Source: Desulfobacteraceae bacterium (GTDB taxonomy: Bacteria; Desulfobacterota; Desulfobacteria; Desulfobacterales; ETH-SRB1). From it: a stretch of 32,044 nt of DNA. Every line of letters begins with the position of its first letter. Position 1 is the stretch's first letter. The stretch is from contig VMSQ01000072.1 in NCBI GenBank assembly GCA_013792055.1, forward strand, positions 1 through 32,044. The letters run 5' to 3'. A program made the position numbers and the translations under genes. Under the pieces are notes generated by a model, which saw only the letters and a program-made list of their open reading frames with translations, searched no databases and had not been told where the DNA came from. Shown piece by piece: positions 10,501 to 17,470 of this stretch.

Positions 10501-11822
10501 GAGCAGAGTGCACATAATGCTGTACGCATACGGGCAAAAGTTCTGGAACGGGAAGCAAGGCGAATATTATCATGGGTTTCAGCAAAATGAACGAGGGTAC
10601 CTTCGCTTTGTGAAATTTCCATGGCCCCTGGAAGATAGCTTTCAATCTGTCGGCGGTCATAGTTTTGAAAAAGTTCTGAATAGGCCCAGTTGAAATTGGC
10701 TTTATTCAGGATATCTCTGGCCACGGAAATTTTACCGCCAAGTCCCTCAAGAAAAAATATTGTATCAGGATACTGTTCACGTACCATAGAAACAATATAT
10801 TTCCAGGCAGCAACCGGAATCATGTAGCCTGCATCACATCTAAAACCATCTATACCTCGCCTGCACCAAATCAAAAAAATATCAGCCATATATTTCCAAA
10901 GGCCTTTATGTGAGTAATCAAGGCTTGCAAGATCCTCCCATAGAACCCCCCAGGCTCCTGGTACTTTTATGCTGCCGTCTTCAGCTCGAGCTATCCATTC
11001 CGGATGAGTCTCATGAAGGCTTGCAGCCCATCCGGTATGATTAATTGCCATGTCAATAATGATCTTGGCATTACGGTTATGAACAGCATCAATAAGCTCT
11101 ATGAACTGTTCCAAAGGAGTGGAGCATGGATCAAATTCTGCAAGACCTGGTTCAACTGCTGTAAAACTTAATGCCGCGTAAGGGCTTCCAAATCTTCCCA
11201 TACGTGCATATGTAGTTGGTATTGTATAAACAGGAAGTAATTGAAGGAACCTGCATCCAAGCTTTCCAACAATGAAATCAAGCTCGCGGATAAGATCTCG
11301 GAAAGTTCCTGATCGAGGAATGACGGCATAGCCATCTTTCTCAAGATTTCTTATACAGCTCTCCTCGGCCGGACCAGGAACACCACCTCCTTTGTTAGGC
11401 CCGAACTGTCTCACAAAGGCATTATAGATTATATTTGAGCAACATGTGTCTGCCGGCTCAACATTGATTACAGTATTGGAGCCATTCGGCCAAATGGGAT
11501 TTGATTCCCCATTTCTCATGAAAAAACACTTGGCCTCAAAATGCCCGACATCACAAATAGGCACTGTAACCTGGAAGTGTCTTTCATCCACCTGCCTCAT
11601 AGGTATATCAAACCAGTCACGACCAAGCGGAGTTTCATTATTGTTTACTTCACGAATGATTTCTCTTCTTGTAATTTTCGCATGGCCCAGGTTGGTACGG
11701 AGCCACGCAGCTCCCTTTTCACTGTGAGATAATGAAAGTGAAAAGCTTTTGGTGTCACCCTGAAACATAATAAGATGCGTTCCAGGTGCTGGGTCCTGTT
11801 TTACCGAATCTGAATTAGACAT
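7509..11822 (-). CDS. Bifunctional-type glycogen debranching enzyme: GH13 alpha-amylase/glucanotransferase domain + C-terminal amylo-alpha-1,6-glucosidase (GDE_C)
   Basis: GH13 motifs IIIDMAINHTG, GIDGFRCDAGYM, IFFLEGLGG, HFAETHDN; GDE_C motifs AGYPWFLDWGRDSLIFARGLIAAGR, GTIPNMIHGDDAGNRDTSDAPLWFF. Confidence 0.9.
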   Translation of the reverse strand: MSNSDSVKQDPAPGTHLIMFQGDTKSFSLSLSHSEKGAAWLRTNLGHAKITRREIIREVNNNETPLGRDWFDIPMRQVDERHFQVTVPICDVGHFEAKCFFMRNGESNPIWPNGSNTVINVEPADTCCSNIIYNAFVRQFGPNKGGGVPGPAEESCIRNLEKDGYAVIPRSGTFRDLIRELDFIVGKLGCRFLQLLPVYTIPTTYARMGRFGSPYAALSFTAVEPGLAEFDPCSTPLEQFIELIDAVHNRNAKIIIDMAINHTGWAASLHETHPEWIARAEDGSIKVPGAWGVLWEDLASLDYSHKGLWKYMADIFLIWCRRGIDGFRCDAGYMIPVAAWKYIVSMVREQYPDTIFFLEGLGGKISVARDILNKANFNWAYSELFQNYDRRQIESYLPGAMEISQSEGTLVHFAETHDNIRLASRSRTFARMRTALCALCSDKGGFAFANGVEWYATEKIKVHGSPSLNWGAEKNQVEHIRRLNSLLRTHPAFFDRTNLKLIQHGKGNNIVLLRHNIPTGKKLLIIANLDDESQTLAKWNPHETGMEGSAFVDLLTGEKIDVNKMSKNFTCSLGPGTVFCLSEDNSDLELVEKGMEDNEVFFIIPEQIKKQRLRAKALDVFKFYKGVSDIGNFDPEEAAEHLEKDPINFCKKLNPFSDEPRVITWQWPKDVRREVMIPPGHFLIVRAPGSFRARIMNKEECLANEDSRQQADGSFFSLFSPLAEPEGLYSRTLRVSFYNNGKCKHFDAPLLFLPNAENAKVKRKYYRSELLGKPHIMLGTNGKGGMSRSRFAWGELSSRYDALIAANINSKYPEDRWIMFTRCRAWLVFQGYSQDIGVHCLDSFEFDYKSKGIWRYHIPSGQGEHVLFTIGIEMMKSENGLSIVFSRHPSNGQDGRLGDQQKVKLILRPDVENRNFHEPTKAYTGPEHSWRKSFKVYPQGFTFSPEQEHNLSIRISEGSFDWEPEWQYMVYRNIDAERGLDPDSDLFSPGYFSTLLKGNQSVELTAHIYGRQDKSTLPQSSLIPQIEASLLKADECCDMDEALNKAMDHYVVKRGSLHTVIAGYPWFLDWGRDSLIFARGLIAAGRTEEARSILRQFGQFEEGGTIPNMIHGDDAGNRDTSDAPLWFFVACSDLVNIKGNKKFLSLKCGKKTIRQILFSIINSYMEGTSNGIKMDPESCLIFSPAHFTWMDTNHPAGTPREGYPVEIQALWFFALTFLSQIDSGKAGKKWKDMAKKVQSSILELFLIKDKGYLSDCLHFRAGEIPRQSEPDDALRPNQLLAITLGAVSDNMVCRNILSSCEELLVPGAIRSLADRPVSRPLPVMHNNKIINDPNNPYQGSYKGDENTSRKPAYHNGTAWTWLFPCFCEAWVKTYGAEGKDTALSWLSSSSRIIEQGCAGHVPEILDGNFPHTQRGCDAQAWGASELLRVWVNIKKLE

Positions 11823-11893
11823 ATAATCTCACAAAAATTATAAGTATAAAATCAACAAATCTTGACATACTTTCAATTTTATAAAAATCAAAA

Positions 11894-12030
11894 TTGATGG
11901 CCTCGTAAAAAGTCCAAAAATACCGTTTTCCGTCATTCCGGCGAAAGCCGGAATCCAGTCTTTTCAAGCAGTTGCAGACCATCTAGACTCCGGTTTTCAC
12001 CGGAGTGACGACTTTTTACGAGTTCATCAA
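11894..12030. mobile_element. MITE-like element with about 21-bp terminal inverted repeats, plus an adjacent third terminal copy at 12033-12052
   Basis: TTGATGGCCTCGTAAAAAGTC ... GACTTTTTACGAGTTCATCAA (2 mismatches as inverted repeat); internal CGTCATTCCGGCGAAAGCCGGAATCCAG; direct repeat ATCAAAATTGATGGCYTCGTAAAAAG at 11887 and 12026. Confidence 0.75.
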
Positions 12031-12152
12031 AATTGATGGCTTCGTAAAAAGCTTATTAATCTGTATGTAAAATTATTGATATTGACAATAATAATCATCA
12101 GAATTAAACTATTTAATATTGTTGAAGCTATTTTAACTTGCCCTCAAAAGAC

Positions 12153-12294
12153 GAGACTTTTGAAAAATGTTCAATTTTGTTCAAGTTCAAGGAAGGCGAA
12201 AATTTTAAATGCAGGAATACATTGAGTATTTCGAGGCTTAAAATTTGAGCCTGACGCCGAAATTGGGCAAAAGGGGGCGTTTTGCAAAGGTCTC
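12153..12294. mobile_element. MITE-like element, 142 bp, TIR GAGACYTTTGnAAAAnG, flanked by AAGAC direct repeats
   Basis: Left GAGACTTTTGAAAAATG, right (revcomp) GAGACCTTTGCAAAACG; AAGAC at 12148-12152 and 12295-12299. Confidence 0.8.
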
Positions 12295-12384
12295 AAGACC
12301 GGATCTGCAATCTGACCAGTTTTGTCACATTCATATCTATCTTGCCTGAAACCTTTGAAAAACAGTACTAAAGTCAATTTTTTT

Positions 12385-13758
12385 ATGAAACAGCAGATTG
12401 TAAATCAGACACATATAATTTTAGACAGCATTGCCGACGGCGTTTTTACCGTTGATCTTGAATGGAAGATCACCTCCTTTAACAGGGCGGCCGAGGAAAT
12501 AACCGGAATAAAAAAAAATGAGGCGATCGGAAGACACTGCTGGGAAGTTTTTAAGGCCAGTATCTGCGAACAGGGCTGCATGCTGCGAAAAAGCATGGAA
12601 ACAGGCTATCCTTTTGTAAATCAGTCAATATTTATCGTTAATTCCGAAGGTGAACGAATTCCAGTTAGCATATCAACCGCTCTTTTAAAAGATAATAAAG
12701 GAAAAATAATAGGGGGAGTTGAAACATTTCGAGATTTAAGCGTGGTGGAAGAACTACGCAAGGAGCTGGCCGACAAGCATACATTTCATGATATCATAAG
12801 CAAAAACAAGGAAATGAAACGTCTATTCGGCATGCTGGAACTTGTTGCTGAAAGTAACACTACTGTCCTTATTGAAGGAGAAAGCGGCACTGGAAAGGAA
12901 CTTTTTGCAAAGGCAATTCATTCCATCAGCAACAGGAGGAAAGAGCCTTTGATCACTATCAACTGCGGCTCTATACCAGATACACTTCTTGAATCTGAAT
13001 TATTCGGATACAAAGCCGGTGCCTTTACAGATGCAAAAAAGGATAAATCCGGACGTTTGGCTCTGGCTGAAGGCGGTACTCTTTTTCTGGATGAAATCGG
13101 AGATATTTCACAATTACTCCAGGCAAAGCTCCTGCGTGTCCTGCAGGATAAAGTCTATGAGCCTCTCGGAAGCACATCATCACTCAAAGCAAACGTGCGG
13201 ATTGTTGCAGCCACAAACAAGAGCTTAGAAAAACTTGTAAAAAATGGCACATTTAGAGATGACCTTTATTACCGTGTTAATGTAGTCAAACTTTTACTTC
13301 CTCCTTTGAGGGAACGTAAGGAAGATATACCCTTGTTAGCCGAGCATTTTATCCGAAAATGTAACCGGCTGAATGACAGAAAAATCCAGGGGATATCTCC
13401 AGAAGCTTTATCTATTCTTATGTCACATGATTTCCCTGGTAATATTCGCGAATTGGAAAATATAATTGAATACGCAAGTCTGGTGTGTAAAAAAACAGTA
13501 TTAGGAATCGAACATCTCCCCGAATATTTGCGTCAGCAATCAGATAATACGAGAATAAGCCCGCCCAAGGCCCTACCACAACAAGAATTTTCATTCCATG
13601 ACATTGAAAGAAATTTTATCTTTGAGGCTCTGATGGAAAACAGCTGGAACAAAAGCGTAACCGCAGCGAAATTGGGAATTCACTCTACAACTTTATGGCG
13701 TAAAATAAAACGTCTGAAACTTGAAATTCCAAAAACAGATGGCAGGTCGAAAAAATAG
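12385..13758 (+). CDS. Sigma54-dependent transcriptional regulator (PAS + AAA+ + Fis-type HTH), ORP-locus-type
   Basis: PAS N-terminus; VLIEGESGTGKELFAKAIH Walker A, AGAFTDA loop, GGTLFLDEIGD Walker B, C-terminal HTH NSWNKSVTAAKLGIHSTTLWRKIKRL. ATG at 12385 (MKQQIVN) preferred over TTG at 12322. Confidence 0.9.
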   Translation: MKQQIVNQTHIILDSIADGVFTVDLEWKITSFNRAAEEITGIKKNEAIGRHCWEVFKASICEQGCMLRKSMETGYPFVNQSIFIVNSEGERIPVSISTALLKDNKGKIIGGVETFRDLSVVEELRKELADKHTFHDIISKNKEMKRLFGMLELVAESNTTVLIEGESGTGKELFAKAIHSISNRRKEPLITINCGSIPDTLLESELFGYKAGAFTDAKKDKSGRLALAEGGTLFLDEIGDISQLLQAKLLRVLQDKVYEPLGSTSSLKANVRIVAATNKSLEKLVKNGTFRDDLYYRVNVVKLLLPPLRERKEDIPLLAEHFIRKCNRLNDRKIQGISPEALSILMSHDFPGNIRELENIIEYASLVCKKTVLGIEHLPEYLRQQSDNTRISPPKALPQQEFSFHDIERNFIFEALMENSWNKSVTAAKLGIHSTTLWRKIKRLKLEIPKTDGRSKK

Positions 13759-13927
13759 CCCGTATTTCTCATAAATTTAGCTTTATTGCGTATTTGCATC
13801 TATATCTCCCTTTCATTGCAATTTTGATATCATTACATCTTTATTTCACGTCCTTATTTTAATGTTATCATTCCTGATTTTTCAGTCAATCCAATAAGTT
13901 ATATTCATTGTCTATTTATACTCCGTC

Positions 13928-13945
13928 TTGGCATGGAAAATGCTT
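13928..13945 (+). promoter_or_regulatory. Putative sigma54 (-24/-12) promoter TTGGCATGGAAAATGCTT
   Basis: GG (13930-13931)-N10-GC (13942-13943) spacing, close to TTGGCAYG-N4-TTGCW, between a sigma54 activator gene and the NifX-like operon. Confidence 0.7.
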
Positions 13946-13954
13946 TGTTTATAT

Positions 13955-14124
13955 ATGATCATCGTTTCGGCTGTTTTATAACCACCTCCAATATATTTTC
14001 CCTACCCCATAGGGCATATACAATTAGGTGACGATTTCCCCTTACCTCCATATCCTGCTCAGGAAAACAGGCTAAGACGGGAGAAAAAGATTAAAGAAAA
14101 AGATTGAGCCGAAACGATGATCAT
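13955..14124 (+). ncRNA. Putative structured 5' leader RNA closed by an 18-bp perfect stem
   Basis: ATGATCATCGTTTCGGCT (13955-13972) is the exact reverse complement of AGCCGAAACGATGATCAT (14107-14124); the left arm begins at the sigma54-predicted TSS. Confidence 0.45.
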
Positions 14125-14206
14125 TCAATCGTCTTCTAATTATCTTCGCCGGAAAATTTTTAGAAACTATCTTTCAAAAAATACATTTTAAAAAGGAAAG
14201 TAGCAC

Positions 14207-14683
14207 ATGAAAATAGCTGTCAGTTCCAATGGAACAGATTTAAATTCGCAAATAGACCCGCGCTTTGGCAGGTGTGCCTATTTTTTAATCGTCAATACAG
14301 ATGATATGAGTTTTGAGGCTTTTGAGAATAAAGGCGTTGCATTAACCGGTGGTGCAGGCATTCAAGCTGCTCAGTTTATAATTTCAAAAGGTGCTAAAGC
14401 TTTAATAACCGGCAACTGCGGCCCAAAAGCTGCCCAAGCACTCTCAACAGGAGGGGTTGAACTTTTTGATGGGCAGACAGGATCAGTAAAGAAAGCTATA
14501 GAAAAGTATAATAGTAATAATCTTACCTCTACAATAAATGCCGAGCAAAATGTATCTAACATTCCAGTAAATCCAAGCGGAATGGGAATGGGTGGCGGCA
14601 GAGGTTCCGGAGGCGGTGGAAGAGGAATGGGTGGCGGCGGTCGCTGCGGTGGTGGTGGTGGCGGCGGCAGAAGGGGCATGTGA
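14207..14683 (+). CDS. Dinitrogenase iron-molybdenum cofactor biosynthesis (NifX/NafY)-like protein with Gly-rich tail; ORP-like
   Basis: MKIAVSSNGTDLNSQIDPRFGRCAYFLIVNTD...ALITGNCGPKAAQAL; C-terminal GMGMGGGRGSGGGGRGMGGGGRCGGGGGGGRRGM. Confidence 0.9.
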   Translation: MKIAVSSNGTDLNSQIDPRFGRCAYFLIVNTDDMSFEAFENKGVALTGGAGIQAAQFIISKGAKALITGNCGPKAAQALSTGGVELFDGQTGSVKKAIEKYNSNNLTSTINAEQNVSNIPVNPSGMGMGGGRGSGGGGRGMGGGGRCGGGGGGGRRGM

Positions 14684-14716
14684 GATAGTGGTAGAGATTC
14701 TGAAAGGTAATCTCCT

Positions 14717-15091
14717 ATGAGAATTGCCATGCCGATATGGAATGATAAAGTCTCGCCTGTTTTTGATACTGCTTCAAAACTTCTTATTATTGATGAAAAA
14801 AACTTAAATAAAGTATCCCGTTTCGAAACAAATCTAAATGAGTCAGATTTATCTCGAAGATGTCTTCGCATCCAGGGTCTTAAAATAAATATCCTAATTT
14901 GCGGCGCCATATCTCGTCCTTTTTTAATGATGCTCGTGTCATCTGGAATCAAAATAATCTCAGGGATATCAGGACTCGCCGAGGATGTATTGAACGCTTA
15001 TTTGCATGGTTCTTTGTCAAATTCAAAGTATCTCATGCCGGGATGTAAAGATAATCATTGTAACTATTCAGCCACAGATTCACACAGATAA
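14717..15091 (+). CDS. Second NifX/NafY-like protein (ORP-like), C-terminus running into repeat sequence
   Basis: MRIAMPIWNDKVSPVFDTASKLLIID...LICGAISRPFLMMLVSSGIKIISGISG; final residues NYSATDSHR lie on a CACAGATTCACACAGAT repeat. Confidence 0.8.
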   Translation: MRIAMPIWNDKVSPVFDTASKLLIIDEKNLNKVSRFETNLNESDLSRRCLRIQGLKINILICGAISRPFLMMLVSSGIKIISGISGLAEDVLNAYLHGSLSNSKYLMPGCKDNHCNYSATDSHR

Positions 15092-15225
15092 ACGCAGATA
15101 GGTTTAAATACAAAGAAATCACAGATATTATTCTTAGAAGTTTTTATAAAGCTTATAATGAGCTTGGTGATGGGGTTCTGGAAAAAAATATCAGTGATGA
15201 TCAGCGTAGATCAGCGGCTGAATAG
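15073..15225 (+). pseudogene. Remnant of a GxxExxY-type protein (N-terminal about 30 aa, flanked by repeat-derived codons)
   Basis: Frame from 15073 reads HRFTQINADRFKYKEITDIILRSFYKAYNELGDGVLEKNISDDQRRSAAE*; the core EITDIILRSFYKAYNELGDGVLE resembles the GxxExxY N-terminus. Not in the ORF track. Confidence 0.65.
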
Positions 15226-15268
15226 TTACTAATCATTTAATTCAAATGAAAGAGGAAAAGGAAATAAT

Positions 15269-15613
15269 ATGAAAAAAGTTGCAGTAATAGGTTGTGGATC
15301 ATACATGGATAGTGGTAATGGATGCCCTGGTGAATGGCGTTGCCTGAAAGCGGCATCTCTTGGCGATGGTAATTTTGAAGAACCCTCTCAGGTTGTAGCT
15401 TTTATAAGGTGCGAATGCCCTGGCCGTGCGACTGCCACAAATATGGGCTTGGCAATAAAATTGTCTGAAATCAAGCCTGACGTAATATATTTAAGCTCCT
15501 GCTGCGCCAAAGCAAAACCTGGCTGTCCTTATTCTGACCCGGAAGAAAAGGCCAAAATTATTGAAGAAAAGACCGGAATCAAAGTGGTACTCGGTACTCA
15601 CGATTACCATTAA
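15269..15613 (+). CDS. CGGC domain-containing protein
   Basis: MKKVAVIGCGSYMD...CPGEWRCLKAASLGDG...RCECPGRATATNMGLAIKL...LSSCCAKAKPGCPYSDPEE. Confidence 0.8.
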   Translation: MKKVAVIGCGSYMDSGNGCPGEWRCLKAASLGDGNFEEPSQVVAFIRCECPGRATATNMGLAIKLSEIKPDVIYLSSCCAKAKPGCPYSDPEEKAKIIEEKTGIKVVLGTHDYH

Positions 15614-15655
15614 ACCTAATTTTGCATTAAATATATATTGTAAACTGTCTGGACT

Positions 15656-15701
15656 AATGGCCAAATAGTTGTTAAAATTTTTTAATAACTATTTGGCCAT
15701 T
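15656..15701. terminator. Near-perfect 46-bp hairpin (possible terminator or processing site between the CGGC gene and the ATPases)
   Basis: AATGGCCAAATAGTTGTTAAAA-TT-TTTTAATAACTATTTGGCCATT, one G/T mismatch in the stem; no long T-run after it. Confidence 0.55.
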
Positions 15702-15736
15702 TAATATTAACCATTCAGAAATGAGACCTTTGAAAA

Positions 15737-16576
15737 ATGATTATAAGTATTGCAAGTGGAAAAGGCGGAACCGGCAAAACAACTGTCGCTACGAATCTGG
15801 CCATGGCAATTGGCTCTGATGTCCAACTGCTGGACTGTGATGTAGAAGAGCCGAATAGCCACCTCTTTATTAATCCGGTATTTGAAAAAACTATCACAGT
15901 CACAACACCTGTTCCGGAGGTAGATAAAAAAAAATGCAACCTCTGTGGAAAATGCGACGAAATATGTCAATTCAAAGCTATAATTGTGATTGCCAATATT
16001 ACAGTTATGACATTTCCTGAGCTATGCCACAGTTGTGGAGGTTGCGAAAAGGTTTGTCCGGAAAACGCTATAAAGGAGACGACCCGTGAACTGGGTATCA
16101 TACAGACGGGCTACCGTAACGGCATAGAGTTTGTTCATGGAAAGTTAAGGGTGGGCGAAGCCATGTCTCCTCCGTTAATCGTAAAGGTTCGTTCCTTTGC
16201 CAAGCCAGACAAATTCACCATTATAGATGCCCCTCCCGGCACATCGTGTCCGGTTATAGCATCCATGAAAAATACCGATTTTATTCTTCTTGTCACCGAG
16301 CCTACACCATTCGGCCTTCATGATTTAAAATTAGCCATTAGCGCAGTTAAAATATTAAAGATACCATGTGGGCTGGTAATTAACCGTTCAGATGTAGGAG
16401 ATAATAAAGTTAAGGAATTTGCAAAAAAGGAAAGCATCCCGGTTCTTTTGGAAATACCTTTCGACAGAAATATAGCAGAGGTCTACTCAAGAGGTGATAT
16501 GATCGTTGAAAAACTCCCTGGATTTAAAGAAAAATTTTTAACTTTATATGATAATATCAAAAAAATAGTGAGTTAA
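15737..16576 (+). CDS. MinD/Mrp-family ATPase with inserted 2x[4Fe-4S] ferredoxin domain (ORP-locus type)
   Basis: IASGKGGTGKTTVATNLA, CNLCGKCDEICQF, CHSCGGCEKVCPENAI, IIDAPPGTSCPVIASM. Confidence 0.92.
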   Translation: MIISIASGKGGTGKTTVATNLAMAIGSDVQLLDCDVEEPNSHLFINPVFEKTITVTTPVPEVDKKKCNLCGKCDEICQFKAIIVIANITVMTFPELCHSCGGCEKVCPENAIKETTRELGIIQTGYRNGIEFVHGKLRVGEAMSPPLIVKVRSFAKPDKFTIIDAPPGTSCPVIASMKNTDFILLVTEPTPFGLHDLKLAISAVKILKIPCGLVINRSDVGDNKVKEFAKKESIPVLLEIPFDRNIAEVYSRGDMIVEKLPGFKEKFLTLYDNIKKIVS

Positions 16577-17449
16577 ATGAAAGAATTGATAATTATAAGC
16601 GGCAAGGGCGGAACCGGCAAGACAAGTTTAATGGCTGCCTTTGCATATCTTGCAGAAAACAAGGTGCTTTGCGATGCAGATGTTGACGCGGCTGACTTAC
16701 ACCTTGTTACAGCTCCGGATATCATAGAAAAACACGATTTTCAGGGCGGCCATAGGGCTGTTATAAACAAAGATAAATGCACGGAATGCGGTCTCTGCAT
16801 TGATTTATGCAGATGGGAGGCCATAAGCGAAACCTTCGATGTTGATTCAATTGAATGTGAAGGTTGCGGTGTATGCGTTTATTTCTGTCCTGAAAAAGCA
16901 ATAGACTTCCCTCTGAATACTTACGGAGAGTGGTATATTTCTGATACACGTTTCGGTCCACTGGTACATGCAAGGCTCGGTATAGCTGAAGAAAATTCAG
17001 GCAGGCTTGTAGCTCTTGTAAGAACGGAAGCCAAAAAACTTGCAGAAGAAAAGGGGCTTGAGCTAATTCTTACTGACGGCCCTCCGGGAATAGGCTGCCC
17101 GGTAATTGCCTCCATCGGCGGAGCCAGTGCCGTGCTTATTGTTACAGAACCTAGTGTGTCAGGGGAACACGATATGCAGCGCGTTGTCCAACTGGCCAAA
17201 CATTTTAACGTGCCGACCTTTCTATGCGTCAACAAATTTGATCTTAATAATGACTTAACTGAAGAAATAGAAAAATTCGCCAAAGAAAAAGGGTTGCCTT
17301 GTTTAGGACATATACCTTTTGATCAAACTTTTACAAAAGCAATGGTTCAGGGGCAAACAATATTTGAATATGATTTGGATTCAGCGGCTGGTCAGGCTAT
17401 ACGAAAGATCTGGGGAAGTCTTTTAGAAAAACTAGCGCCCTTTGGGTGA
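16577..17449 (+). CDS. MinD/Mrp-family ATPase with ferredoxin domain, tandem paralogue
   Basis: IISGKGGTGKTSLMAAFA, CTECGLCIDLCRWEAI, CEGCGVCVYFCPEKAI, LTDGPPGIGCPVIASIGG. Confidence 0.92.
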   Translation: MKELIIISGKGGTGKTSLMAAFAYLAENKVLCDADVDAADLHLVTAPDIIEKHDFQGGHRAVINKDKCTECGLCIDLCRWEAISETFDVDSIECEGCGVCVYFCPEKAIDFPLNTYGEWYISDTRFGPLVHARLGIAEENSGRLVALVRTEAKKLAEEKGLELILTDGPPGIGCPVIASIGGASAVLIVTEPSVSGEHDMQRVVQLAKHFNVPTFLCVNKFDLNNDLTEEIEKFAKEKGLPCLGHIPFDQTFTKAMVQGQTIFEYDLDSAAGQAIRKIWGSLLEKLAPFG

Positions 17450-17470
17450 GCTCTTAGCTCTTAGCTCTTT
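17448..17470. repeat. Short AGCTCTT heptamer array (3 units) between the convergent ATPase and recD2 genes
   Basis: gagctcttagctcttagctcttta; same unit as the array at 7355-7472. Confidence 0.85.

Noticed and set aside
12171-12377. 68-aa minus-strand ORF
   Set aside because: Lies almost entirely on the MITE-like element and the activator upstream region.
14050-14100. Resemblance of CTCAGGAAAACAGG to the glycine riboswitch CTCAGGnAAAAGGAC element
   Set aside because: Only a short match, no surrounding glycine aptamer architecture and no glycine-related gene downstream. A Moco/Tuco class could not be confirmed by eye either.
14371-14952. 193-aa minus-strand ORF with Pro-rich stretch
   Set aside because: Antisense to the Gly-rich tail of the NifX-like gene; composition artefact.
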